Positions 44,015-53,900 of a stretch of 64,000 bases of DNA are shown here, one piece after another; within the stretch, counting starts at the first letter, position 1, and every line of letters starts with the position of its first letter. The notes beneath the pieces were generated by a model that was given only the letters and a program-made list of their open reading frames with translations, did no database searches and was not told the origin of the DNA. Source of the DNA: CAYFLR01 sp964343805. Lineage in GTDB: Bacteria > Bdellovibrionota_B > Oligoflexia > CAYFLR01. The stretch covers positions 1 through 64,000 of the forward strand of contig CAYFLR010000004.1 in NCBI GenBank assembly GCA_964343805.1, written 5' to 3'. The position numbers and the translations under genes are program-made.

Positions 44015-45166
44015 TTAAAGAACATAACCAAATAGCAGGCTAATATGAGAATAGTCGAGCTCGGAAGTAAATTGATCATTTTTTGCTGAAAAAGACTCAC
44101 TGCGATACTCCAAGGTGCTTTGCAGTCTCTTTTTATAAAGAGTGGAGACTTGAATCCACCAGCTCAGAGTCGAAGTCTCTTCATAGTTAAATTCGATGGA
44201 TTCCTTATCGATTTGGATGGCATCAGGTTCCACCTGCAAAGCACCTGTGAGTGGAAACTTTATGCCCCATTTAAAACAAAGACCATTCCGGTAGATTAAA
44301 TTTTGCTCGAAAGTGATGGAATAAAAGTTAAACAGATAAGATCTTAAATCGCTTTTAATCTCATCCGACTCTTCCACTGCAAAGGAGTGGCTATCCATAA
44401 GGGCAAATTTTAAAATAGAACCTAAATAGATTCTGCGAGAGATGAAATGGGGAAAACGAAAATTTAAGTCGATTTTCATCCAGCTGCTGGAAATTGGCTC
44501 TGCCAGAGGAGAAGATTCAAGGTTGGGGTTCTCATGGGGGGTGGCTGTATAAGATGTGAGGAGGCTGTGATAAATAAAGGAGAACCCCAAGGTCTTGGCC
44601 CAGAATTTTTCGGTAAAATGAGATAAGGGATAGCTGTCCATTAAGAAGCTATATCTATAGGCACCTTCCGTCTCATGAGGGGAATTAAATTTATCAATCG
44701 TATCGCCGTTTTGTTCCTCATTGGGATCGTACTCTGGCATATATTGATTGAGTCGGGTTCCTGCAAAAAGAGAGTAGGTGCCTCCTAAAATCAAGGTGGT
44801 TTTGGGTATAAATTTTTTACTCTTTCTTCCAGCCAATGATTTTAGCCAAAGGATCACCCCTTGCCGGACGGCTGTGTTATTTTTTTTTAAATATCCTGGA
44901 TTCGTCACTCTTTTTAAAAGGGCAATGCTCTTAAATCTATAAGCTTTGGTCACTCGAAAGGTAGCCAATTGCTTTTTAATTCCTCTTTTATACTCGGGAC
45001 CAGCTAAGAGATAGACGGTGTCCCCGTTTTTTAAACCATGAGCGGTTCCCAAGGAGATGTAAAAAAGATTACCTTTGAAAGTGAGTATCCGGCCTTGAGC
45101 CCCTAATAGATCAGCAGAAAAGAAAGAGAAAAAAACTGGGATAAAAATCGAAAAGAAAAACTTCAT
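44015..45166 (-). CDS. Exported protein, probable outer-membrane barrel
   Basis: Signal peptide ending near LLGA-Q, then a small beta domain (GNLFYISLGTAHGLKNGDTVYLL) resembling the OB/SH3-like segments of exported assembly factors. From about residue 130 the alternating strand pattern suggests a barrel, ending in LLFGYVL. It is the third gene of a unit with the unknown lipoprotein (46177-48357) and the PhoD-like phosphatase, lying 19 bases after the latter. Function unknown. Confidence 0.68.
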   Translation of the reverse strand: MKFFFSIFIPVFFSFFSADLLGAQGRILTFKGNLFYISLGTAHGLKNGDTVYLLAGPEYKRGIKKQLATFRVTKAYRFKSIALLKRVTNPGYLKKNNTAVRQGVILWLKSLAGRKSKKFIPKTTLILGGTYSLFAGTRLNQYMPEYDPNEEQNGDTIDKFNSPHETEGAYRYSFLMDSYPLSHFTEKFWAKTLGFSFIYHSLLTSYTATPHENPNLESSPLAEPISSSWMKIDLNFRFPHFISRRIYLGSILKFALMDSHSFAVEESDEIKSDLRSYLFNFYSITFEQNLIYRNGLCFKWGIKFPLTGALQVEPDAIQIDKESIEFNYEETSTLSWWIQVSTLYKKRLQSTLEYRSESFSAKNDQFTSELDYSHISLLFGYVL

Positions 45167-45185
45167 TTATCTGCAAAATACTCCT

Positions 45186-46169
45186 CTAGAGGCTCATAAT
45201 TCGCTCTAACCGAACATTGTTTTCGCTATCTCTAATTTGTAATTTGATTTGGATAGGATCGCTTTCCCAATCAATCACAATCATCCCAAAATTTAATTCT
45301 GTTAGCAGCTTTCCTCTGTAATAGAGAGAAGCGTAAACTTTGGGTCTGCCAGAAATTACATGAGTGAGTCCACTGGACATAATATCATAAAGTGGCGGTT
45401 TGGTACGACGGGCTTTTTCAATAGCACCAAAATGTTTATCTCCAGTTACGAGAATTGCCCCTGGGAGTTTTGAGTTTTTTATGAGATCGAGAAGGCGTTT
45501 TTTGGCCTTGGGAAAATTATGCCATTGCTCTCCCCGGACTCTTTGATAATTCAGGACTTGAATGCTGGAAACAATAATATTGATGGGAGCGGTGGTGGAG
45601 TATATTTCATTTTCTAGCCAAGCCCACTGCTCATTCCCCAGGATATCTGCTTGTTTTCCCGGTTTCTCACGATGGTATCTGGTATCAAGTATTATGATCT
45701 TAACGGTGCGTTCACCTTGACCAAAAATATAACTGGTATAGACTCCCTGTTGGTCTCTTCTCGGACTATCCATTGGCTCTTCCAGAAAGTTGAGAAGCAG
45801 CTGCTGACTGTTTTCTTTTTGTGGGTATTCTCTTCCTCCATCATTCACTCCAAAGTCATGGTCGTCCCAGACCCCGATAATAGGAAGAGATTGTCTAAAT
45901 TCTTGGTAAGCCGAATGAAAAAATAGCCGATCATATTTTTGCTGCATATGATGCATATCTTCGGTATCAGCGTAAACAATATCTCCTGTCCAAATCCACA
46001 GATCAGGATTAGACTGTAAAATGGGATCCCACATGGGCATAGGGCGATCAACTCTGTTACAAGATCCAAAAGCAATTTTTGTTAATTCATTATTAAAATC
46101 CTGAGGATAATAGGCTTCTATTGAACCTAAGTTAAAAAGAAAAAAAGTAAATAAAATTCGTAGTAACAT
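45186..46169 (-). CDS. PhoD-like exported metallophosphatase
   Basis: Alkaline phosphatase D superfamily, metal-dependent phosphodiesterase/phosphatase (327 residues from ATG 46169). Motifs: IAFGSCN (family Cys), WTGDIVYAD and VWDDHDFGVND (metal ligands), VSSIQVL and VTGDKHFG. A signal peptide (MLLRILFTFFLFNLGSIEA) exports it. AGAGG lies 5 bases before this ATG; an earlier in-frame ATG would overlap the upstream gene by 32 bases and hide the signal peptide. It lies in an operon with an unknown lipoprotein upstream and a barrel protein downstream, suggesting surface phosphate or phospholipid/teichoic-type substrate handling. Confidence 0.9.
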   Translation of the reverse strand: MLLRILFTFFLFNLGSIEAYYPQDFNNELTKIAFGSCNRVDRPMPMWDPILQSNPDLWIWTGDIVYADTEDMHHMQQKYDRLFFHSAYQEFRQSLPIIGVWDDHDFGVNDGGREYPQKENSQQLLLNFLEEPMDSPRRDQQGVYTSYIFGQGERTVKIIILDTRYHREKPGKQADILGNEQWAWLENEIYSTTAPINIIVSSIQVLNYQRVRGEQWHNFPKAKKRLLDLIKNSKLPGAILVTGDKHFGAIEKARRTKPPLYDIMSSGLTHVISGRPKVYASLYYRGKLLTELNFGMIVIDWESDPIQIKLQIRDSENNVRLERIMSL

Positions 46170-46176
46170 AAGACCT

Positions 46177-48357
46177 CTATTGCACAGGGTTGACGGGATT
46201 GTAAACACAGTTATCTAAACCTTGATGATCTTGACCTCTTTTTAATCTTCGACTTAAACCGGAAGGGAATCTGAGTTTTTCTAACAAGGGGAGGATAATG
46301 GATTGATGGCAGTTTTTAATTTTTCCATTCACCACCAATTGTTCAGGTAGGTCAAGGACCTTCATGGCCTGTTCATAAGTCAGGTTAACTCTTTCTTTAA
46401 AAGCCATTTGTAATTCGGCCTCGGTGAGCTGATAAGTTGAAATGGCCTGTTTTAATGTGAGACTAAGATTAGGACCTGTTCGATCTCGATGAGGGTGTGA
46501 TGAGTCACTTAAGAAAAAAGGAAACTCTTTTTCCAATCGAAATAGAGCTACCAAATCATCTCGTCTGGCTTGTAATTTCCATAGCAGGGTTTCTTGCATG
46601 AACCAGGGCCATTTGCTATAAGAAATGACCTCTCTCAGATCTTCTGTGGTGAGAGCCGCAATTTTCCGCACCATCCACAAGTTATCGGCATGGGTTGCTG
46701 TTTTCCATGCTTTGGGATAGTAAATGAGGGGTTGGAATAAAAAGAGTTCTTTGGCTTTAAAACCAAGTAGTGTTCCAATAACTCGAGTTTTCTTTCGCAC
46801 TTTGGCAAAGGATTTTCCTTGGTAGAAAGCATTTAAATCTCCGGGCTCTCCCTTACCGCCAAACACGTTGCCCATATCATGATGAGTTTCTACATAGCTT
46901 AACTCTTGCCCTTCATAGTAAGAGGCAAGTCCTTTGGGTTTATAATTTTTTAACAACAAACCTTTGTTGTTTTCATCTTTTACATCTCGATTTCCCACCC
47001 ACATATTAAATATTCCCAGCCCTCTGGCCACTCGATCTTTTTGAGCGCCAAAAACACTATTGGCGGCAGGTCCCCCTCTAACTATAAGTGGGCTGGGTTT
47101 CATTTCCAACATAGAAGTTTTAAAACGAACATAGACTCTGTTTTCAAGATCTGCAAAGGGCAGATCTAAATTAAACTCGGGAGAGAAAAAACGATTATAC
47201 ACTTCTTTGGTCATTGTGCCCGATTCGATGACATAGGGGTTGATATTAAATTTATATTTAGAGTTTAGAAGGCAATCTGCTAGCATTTGCAGGGAGGTTG
47301 GATTGCATAGGGCTGTATCCGCTGGAGACCCTGTAGAGATGGGTCTATTCAATATCAAAATAGGGGACTGTGTCTCATTAGCGAAGGCATAGGTAAGGTC
47401 GGCATATTTACCTCCTAATCGCATATAGAGACGATTTATTATAGGCTCTGTTTGGGATTCGGTTCCCCATTTCATTTTCCACTTCAAACCATACCTGTCG
47501 GTGACCTCAATTTTGGGACTGGTGGCGGTTTGTTTTACCTCTTTAAAAAAGAGGATTCGTTGGGCAGATGTTATTTGGTAATTTATTTTGGCAGGAGTCC
47601 GTTTTTCACTTAAATATTTGGATAAGCCTTGTTCAATCCAGCTCTCTAAATCTCTCCAGTTTTGTTTTAATAAGGCATCGGCTTTTTTAGGATACCATAC
47701 GGGATGTCGAGGGCTGATGTCAAACAGACTGATATCCCTATGGGAGAGTGCTCTAAATGCTGCTGGATCTAGAAATTTATCAGGCTGAGTGGGACTCACT
47801 AACCAATGACTCTCTTTCGATGCTTTCTTTTTCACCACATCGAGATTATTTGCCGGGTAAGGAAAGACCGCCCCTTTATCAATAAAAAAGTCTTTTCCTG
47901 CAACAATCTTCTCTCCTAGAGCACTTTTACGGCCAACAAAAGCTCGGCTTATTACCGTGTAGAGGACTCTTTTGGCGATATAAAAGCTAGATACCTTTAA
48001 GGTATAAGAGGCTTGCTTGGTCTTTTCTAATAATTCATATCCATAGCGCAAAAAGGTAATTTCTTTTTTAGAGTGGGTCGGATCGTCTTCCGTAACATAG
48101 ATATTTTCTGCAATTAGTTTTTTCAAAAGGACTGAATTTTGTTCTTCTTGTAAAAAGAGCTGCTGCAGCTTTTTAAGTTGATCGTTGACAGTGGATTCAG
48201 GTAGGTTTAAAACATCCTCAAAAACTCCAAAGGAATGAAGCATTTTATCAGCTCCCACCCAAGCTTGATTGCCTGCTTTAAGTTCTGAATTAGGGCTTTC
48301 CGTGGTGGTTCGACAGGAGAGTAACAAAATAAACATAATTCCTATCAGCAGTTTCAT
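46177..48357 (-). CDS. Large lipoprotein, function unknown
   Basis: 726 residues with lipobox LLSC at C15 and AGGAG 7 bases before the ATG. The mature protein is globular with mixed alpha/beta character and has no repeats. The segment GLGIFNMWVGNRDVKDENN recalls the Asn/Asp motif of kinase-like folds, but this is not enough for a call. It leads an operon with the PhoD-like phosphatase and a barrel protein, so a shared envelope function is likely. Confidence 0.78.
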   Translation of the reverse strand: MKLLIGIMFILLLSCRTTTESPNSELKAGNQAWVGADKMLHSFGVFEDVLNLPESTVNDQLKKLQQLFLQEEQNSVLLKKLIAENIYVTEDDPTHSKKEITFLRYGYELLEKTKQASYTLKVSSFYIAKRVLYTVISRAFVGRKSALGEKIVAGKDFFIDKGAVFPYPANNLDVVKKKASKESHWLVSPTQPDKFLDPAAFRALSHRDISLFDISPRHPVWYPKKADALLKQNWRDLESWIEQGLSKYLSEKRTPAKINYQITSAQRILFFKEVKQTATSPKIEVTDRYGLKWKMKWGTESQTEPIINRLYMRLGGKYADLTYAFANETQSPILILNRPISTGSPADTALCNPTSLQMLADCLLNSKYKFNINPYVIESGTMTKEVYNRFFSPEFNLDLPFADLENRVYVRFKTSMLEMKPSPLIVRGGPAANSVFGAQKDRVARGLGIFNMWVGNRDVKDENNKGLLLKNYKPKGLASYYEGQELSYVETHHDMGNVFGGKGEPGDLNAFYQGKSFAKVRKKTRVIGTLLGFKAKELFLFQPLIYYPKAWKTATHADNLWMVRKIAALTTEDLREVISYSKWPWFMQETLLWKLQARRDDLVALFRLEKEFPFFLSDSSHPHRDRTGPNLSLTLKQAISTYQLTEAELQMAFKERVNLTYEQAMKVLDLPEQLVVNGKIKNCHQSIILPLLEKLRFPSGLSRRLKRGQDHQGLDNCVYNPVNPVQ

Positions 48358-48437
48358 AAAAAGCTCCTATTGAGGGTTGATCCCGATTCTATTGATTTGT
48401 CACCTATTAACTACCTTATTTTGTATCATCAAACAAG

Positions 48438-48466
48438 TTTACAATGGGTTTTCGAATTTTTAATAC
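48438..48466 (+). promoter_or_regulatory. Sigma-70-type promoter of the thioredoxin gene
   Basis: TTTACA (48438-48443), 17 bases, TAATAC (48461-48466), leaving a leader of about 60 bases before the start codon. Confidence 0.5.
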
Positions 48467-48531
48467 CTCTTTGGGGGGAAGTGGGGTAAAATGATAAAAC
48501 TGAATACGGGAATTATTAGAAAGGAGAGACT

Positions 48532-48903
48532 ATGGCGGTAAATCATTTAAACCTAGCAGATTTTAAAGAAAAAATTTTTGACTTCGAAAATTCCAAAGAG
48601 TGGAAATATAAAGGGGAGAAACCTTGTATTATTGACTTTTATGCCAACTGGTGTGGTCCTTGTAAAGCTATTGCCCCAGTACTGGAAGAACTAGCAGAAG
48701 AATACAGTTGCAATGTTGATATATATAAGGTGGATACCGAACAAGAGCAAGAGTTAGCTGGCCTCTTTCAAATTAGAAGTATTCCTTCCATTCTATTTGT
48801 CCCACTCAATGATAAACCTCAAATGTCCATGGGAGCCCTTCCTAAGGATGCGTTTAAACAGCTTATTAAGGAAGTCTTTGGCTTAGATGCTTGTCAGAAG
48901 TAA
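48532..48903 (+). CDS. trxA: Thioredoxin
   Basis: A 123-residue thioredoxin with redox site WCGPC (Cys41, Cys44), the structural IDFYANWCGPCK segment and the cis-Pro loop RSIPSILFV. It has no signal peptide, so it works in the cytoplasm, reducing disulfides of ribonucleotide reductase and other proteins. About 15 extra residues near the N-terminus make it a little longer than E. coli thioredoxin. AAGGAG lies 7 bases before the ATG. Confidence 0.94.
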   Translation: MAVNHLNLADFKEKIFDFENSKEWKYKGEKPCIIDFYANWCGPCKAIAPVLEELAEEYSCNVDIYKVDTEQEQELAGLFQIRSIPSILFVPLNDKPQMSMGALPKDAFKQLIKEVFGLDACQK

Positions 48904-49074
48904 CTTCACTTCTTTCTATTTTTACTTCCCATAAATATCTCTTTAATTAAATCTTCAAAAAAGAGTCTATAGGAATATTTCGTAAAGATGACTTAATATT
49001 TTCTTAATCTAATTTTATAAAACTCTTTATAAAATAATAAAAAGCAAAAACAATGACCAATAAAGGATAAAATA

Positions 49075-49332
49075 ATGAGTTTTCAAATTGGAGATAATAT
49101 CACTTGCCCAGGTTTTGGTGTGGGGCTTATCACAAACATTATTGAAAAAGAGATTGCCGGAGAAGTGACATCATACTACGACATATTATTGACTCGGAGT
49201 GGACAGACGGTACTTCTACCCACCTCTTCCGAGGATCTTTTTATTCAAAAAGTTGATGATACTTTGAATTATGGACAATTTAATCTCGGGAATGCGGGCG
49301 ATTTTAAGAGCCTATATTCATTGCAGCTCTGA
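49075..49332 (+). CDS. CarD/CdnL-type RNA polymerase-interacting domain, stand-alone
   Basis: The 85 residues correspond to the Tudor-like RNAP-interaction domain of CarD/CdnL/TRCF proteins: FQIGDNITCPGFGVGLI, then two strand pairs including YYDILLTRSGQTVLLP. In CarD/CdnL this domain binds the RNA polymerase beta subunit. The helical C-terminal domain of CdnL, which contacts promoter DNA, is missing; only a short tail follows. It could be a small transcription modulator or an antagonist of the full-length protein. It has its own AT-rich upstream region. Confidence 0.72.
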   Translation: MSFQIGDNITCPGFGVGLITNIIEKEIAGEVTSYYDILLTRSGQTVLLPTSSEDLFIQKVDDTLNYGQFNLGNAGDFKSLYSLQL

Positions 49333-49336
49333 GTGA

Positions 49337-49897
49337 CTAGAAAATAAAAGAGTAGGACATGCCCATGCTTATCTTTTCTAATTCATAGTCGGTATTGGGT
49401 TTAAGTTCAAAACTGGGAGTGCTGTCACTTAAATGAATAGAGAGATAGTTTATTTTATTGAAGTTATAAGTGAGCATGGACTTTAAAATGAAGCCTGCTC
49501 CATTATAGGTATTTTGCAATACAGTTAGGTTCATAAACTGACTGCCTATACCAAGCTCAAGTTCTAAATTTCTATCCATCGGAATGGAAGTGATGAACCC
49601 ACAATTAAAAGTTTTCATTTGCCTTTTATTATCCCCCCCACTATCTAAATTGAAAAACACATAATTTGAACAGCCTTTCGTTCCATAAGGGTCATAGAAG
49701 CAGCCTCTACTGGTAGGAATTTTACTACCGAATTCTAAAGATACGATACTCTTTTGATCCATGTTTAGCTCTGGATCTGCCAGAAAATAATTGAAATGAT
49801 AACCCATCTTGAAAATGGGACCTGTGGTTTTGGCTGTGAGTTCTAAATTTCCCATAATGAATAGGTTGAGTAGGATGGTGGCTAAATATATTTTCAT
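49337..49897 (-). CDS. Small outer-membrane beta-barrel protein
   Basis: Signal peptide ending near ELTA-K, then about 160 residues of alternating strands finishing with YSFIF, the aromatic C-terminus typical of barrel proteins. The length suggests an eight-stranded barrel. Two Cys (GCFYDPYGTKGC) could form a loop disulfide. AAGGAG lies 7 bases before the ATG. Tail-to-tail with the CarD-domain gene, 4 bases apart. Confidence 0.75.
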   Translation of the reverse strand: MKIYLATILLNLFIMGNLELTAKTTGPIFKMGYHFNYFLADPELNMDQKSIVSLEFGSKIPTSRGCFYDPYGTKGCSNYVFFNLDSGGDNKRQMKTFNCGFITSIPMDRNLELELGIGSQFMNLTVLQNTYNGAGFILKSMLTYNFNKINYLSIHLSDSTPSFELKPNTDYELEKISMGMSYSFIF

Positions 49898-50170
49898 GAT
49901 GTTCTCCTTGAGTTGTTTTTAGCGAAGCAATATGCTTCTTCCACTAGTCCTTTAGCAATCCCTATGCCAATTGTGAAAGATGGTATAACTATATAATATT
50001 ACATAAATAATTAATTCTTTATCCATTAGAGCTGAACTTTGGAGACAATTTGATCTCCTCATTGAGATTTATTTGCGACAATAAATTTTCCTGATCTGTA
50101 AATGATCGTTTTTATGATATAATTATTGATTCAAGGTTTTCTTTTTTTAATTTTTTTTATGAGGTGGCTT

Positions 50171-50905
50171 ATGAAGGATGTAATGGTAATATTAGTAGCG
50201 CTCTGCTCGGTTGCTGTTCTAGCTATCACTGGTTGTGATGCAGATGAAAAGAAAAACGATAATGACAATGACACTGCAAAAGTGGCATCTGGAGTGACGG
50301 GTAGCTGTACTGGTGAGCAAAAAATGGGTGATTTAGAAGAAGGAGCAAAGCTCTGTGTTGAGTTTGAAAAATATGCAGAAAAAACCGCCGGTGAAATGAA
50401 AAAGAAGTGTGAAGGCGGTATGGTGGATGAGGGAGATGATGATGAGGATAAATGGGCCAGTCCTGTTTGGTCTGATGGTAAATGTGCCACCGAAGGAGTG
50501 ACTGCTAAGTGTACTGCCATTCCAAATCCTCATGGTGGAAGTTCAGGATACTACAGCTATAACACTCTTTTTAATGCAATAATCCAAGAGCACTTATGTA
50601 AAACTCAAGGTGAATTTAAAGAGGTTATTGCTCCCAAGAAACTGAATGGAGCCATTGAAGTTAAAGGCGGTGGAAAGGTTATTATGTGTATTCAGGTGAT
50701 AGGTGTCTCAGAGGCCCTTTGGGATATGTTATCATCCAAATTTGAGAGCGCCGGTGGGCTAACAAAAGATAAAACTTGCGAGGCAACTGGAGTTGTTCAT
50801 AGTTGTTCAGAGAAAAATGAGGCTGGCTTTACTGAGCTAACCAATTACTATGATGAAGACTATGCTAAAGAGAAAAAATCTGAATGTAAAGGAGACTGGG
50901 AATAA
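50171..50905 (+). CDS. Cys-rich lipoprotein with internal repeat
   Basis: From ATG 50171 (GAGG 6 bases upstream) the signal peptide ends in lipobox ITGC (C22). The mature protein has an acidic stretch and evenly spaced Cys. Two parts are related: VTGSCTGEQKMGDLEEGAKLC...MKKKCEGG near the start, and VVHSCSEKNEAGFTELTNYY...EKKSECKGDW at the end, linked by GVTAKC/EATGVV pieces. So it is built from a repeated disulfide-rich module of about 70 residues. Function unknown. A strong terminator follows. Confidence 0.8.
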   Translation: MKDVMVILVALCSVAVLAITGCDADEKKNDNDNDTAKVASGVTGSCTGEQKMGDLEEGAKLCVEFEKYAEKTAGEMKKKCEGGMVDEGDDDEDKWASPVWSDGKCATEGVTAKCTAIPNPHGGSSGYYSYNTLFNAIIQEHLCKTQGEFKEVIAPKKLNGAIEVKGGGKVIMCIQVIGVSEALWDMLSSKFESAGGLTKDKTCEATGVVHSCSEKNEAGFTELTNYYDEDYAKEKKSECKGDWE

Positions 50906-50931
50906 TCCCCTTCCCCTCTGATTGAATCTTG

Positions 50932-50970
50932 TAAAAGGTGAAGCCTCTTAGAGGTTTCACCTTTTTTTTA
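50932..50970. terminator. Bidirectional intrinsic terminator
   Basis: AAAGGTGAAGCCTC and GAGGTTTCACCTTT form a long stem with a TTA loop followed by a T run on the plus strand; on the minus strand TTTTAC follows. It serves the Cys-rich lipoprotein and overlaps the end of the convergent 1193-residue lipoprotein gene. Confidence 0.88.
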
Positions 50971-53900
50971 TTTTAAGTTTAAATTTTCTAGAAAGTGGAT
51001 ATAAGACTGAGCTTGTAGCTCTTCCCATACAAGAAGCACCTTAGCAAATTTACATACTTTTTGTTTGCCAGCTAATTCTGCTTTTCGATAGAGGTAACAC
51101 TGTTCTAAAGCAATTTGTCGGGCAAAGGGCATGCTTTTTTCTTTCACCGCATCCAAAGCTTTTTCCATAATTTGGAGGGGGTCTATTCCTTCTTTAAAAA
51201 GACGGTATTTACTAAGAGGTTTTATCTGATAATTATAGTCTTTGATTCGGTCTCCAGCCACCTTGCGGATCACCCAAGTCTCTCCATTTTCGGTGGTGAA
51301 TTCACCGAGCTTACGAAAAGAGTCAGAAATATTGCTCTCAGACTGATCTCTTCCATCCCCAGCGGTGGCAACAATAAGATTCCCGCAGGTATCAGCTTTA
51401 TCTTTTAAGTAAATAATGATACCCCGAGCGAGAAAGAGAGCTTCAGTTCTAAAGCAGGGATTATAATCTTTCAATTGAAAGGGAGAGGGTATGGTATCTT
51501 CACTGTTTACTAGGTTGATTCTTTTGGGGGGAAGGAGAGGGACCGGACCTCGGGAGCGAATAGGATCGGGTACCGGTCTATAGGTATTAGGAGCTGATGC
51601 AACAGAAGGTTCTTCATAATAATAACTGTCTTGATCAGCTTTGACTTCTATTTGATCCTTTTGAAATTGAACGGCTTCGGCCATTTGGGATAATTGAGAT
51701 ACTCGTTCTTCAGCTTCTACCAATTCTTCGGTAAGAGCTTGGGCCTCTTCACTCTCTTCATCATTTTCATCGTCGCTAAAAAAACGGAATACTCTGTCAG
51801 CTACATCCGATGAAAAGGCTTTTGCTTCTTGATAGGTTTCAGCCACCGAGTTTGAAATATTGTTAACAGCATCTTCAGCCTCTCTTTCGGCCCAATCTCT
51901 TCCGTTGAAAACCGCTTGAGAAACTAGGTGATCCATATTCTGATCGGAAAAGATCTCCCCATAGGTTCCATTTACAAAAACCATATCTGAACGCACCGCT
52001 TGGGTAAATAGGGGTGGGTTTTCAAAGAAGAGACGTCGTAGATCTCTAGGGGGATGTTTAAAGTGTTCAGGAACTTCAGTGACCATCACCCGAGTGGAGA
52101 TGGTTCCATCTTCATTTTTTTCAGAAACTGCGGCGGCATCCACCTCAATTCCAGGAGCAACATCGATTTTTCCTACTGCAAAAACGGTTCCCGTATTTAA
52201 ATCCACTGTAACTACGGCATCGCGAAAAGGAACTTTCCCATATTCTGTTCGGGTATCATAGTTTCCTTCTACAATTGCACTTCCTTGGAATGATTCACTA
52301 TTAAATCGATATCCTCCACTATAATCGACTTTGCCATCTGCAGCTTCGCCGCTGATTGTTCCCATTCCAGTATCTTTTGATGGTATAAACCTTCCACTTG
52401 CTGAGAAATCAACCCCATATACACTTCCATCGGCTTTGGTTTGATAGAAAGGGGTGGGAGCCTTTCCCTGGTGGTTAAAAGTTGCTCCAATGGCATTTCC
52501 TGTTTTTATTTTTTCTTCTTCCTCTTCTTCTTTTTCTTCTTCTTGGGGTGGATTATAGATTATAAACTCTCCACTAGTGGGAGTTCCCTCCTCATCTACC
52601 TCCAGATTGTCAACGGCTACATTAAAAGATTCATCATCACGGATGGCAACCACATCCCCATTAGCCGTACAGCCAGATTTCAACTTGCAATCGTAATTGC
52701 CTCCAAAATAGCCATGTACAGGTTTGCCCGCCACCTCTTCAAAAAAACTGCCAGCCGCTGAGCCCTGGGTTGTTTTTTCTTTTGAATCGGCTAGACCAAC
52801 AACACTTAGTTTATGATTCCCTTCTTCAGTTGTTTGTCCATGGTAGTTTACTTGTCCATCTTTAAAATTTCCATCGTAGTTTAGCTTCATTTGTTGGGAA
52901 ATGGCTGGAATTGTGATATCCGCATCTCCACTGGCACTTAGGGTTTCTCTATTAATTGTTCCTTGTGTTCTTATTGGAAACTTTCCCAGGACTGTTCCAT
53001 CCCCATTGTGGGAGACAGTTCCAATTGAATGGTTGTAATAGGCATTAATAATACCTTGGTAAGTATTACCCTGCACATGTCCGTTGAACTCACCATTTTG
53101 GTAGTCACTGTATCCAGATCCTGTGAGAGTGCCGAGAGAAGTGGCTATATGAACTTCCTTTATATTTACTCCATCCACATCTGCTCTGGCTTCTACCGTC
53201 CCATTAGCGCGACCAAGGAGAGTCTCTTTATCAGTCATACGCAATGTTAGATCGGTGAAAATTAAAGGTTGCTGGGTTATATGTTTTTGAACTGCTGGAG
53301 AGATAATACCTAACACTCTATCTACATTAGAGCTCTCTCCTTCTTTTAAAATCCTTGCTCTGGTGGCAGTTGAAAGAGCAACTCTGGCTTCTTCGAGTTC
53401 TGCGGCTCTTTGAGCGGCTGTGTCACTTTCGCAATTTAAAGTACATCCCTCGAATTTAACCGCTGCCTCTTCAGCTTTTTCCTTCGCATCTGTATATCTT
53501 TTTCTTTTGGCTTGGTAGTCATCCCAAACTCTTTGTTGCTCTGTATCTAGACCATTTACTGTGAAATCGATTTGCATACCAGGTGCGGTGTGATGTGTGA
53601 CGCTACTGTAAGAAGAATGGTCCATGACCCTCTCTCTTACTTCTTCTATCGGACCTTTATATAAATTTATTTCTGGGCAATGACTCCCCAAATCAGATTG
53701 GGAATCGGGAATAGAGATGCGCCCCGACATTATTATTTGCGAAACACGTTCTTTTGGGGTGGGATCCTCTTCTCCTCCAAACCATTTGGGAACTTTTCCA
53801 CCGGCTCCAGGACTATTACCTCCAGCACCGGCCTGAACGTCTATGTCAAATCCATGAGGGGCAAATCCTTGCGCAGCTGCAGGTAATACGGATGATTCTA

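Noticed and set aside
50131..50520. Minus-strand open frame of 129 codons opposite the Cys-rich lipoprotein
   Set aside because: Ser/Phe-rich antisense shadow without a ribosome binding site.
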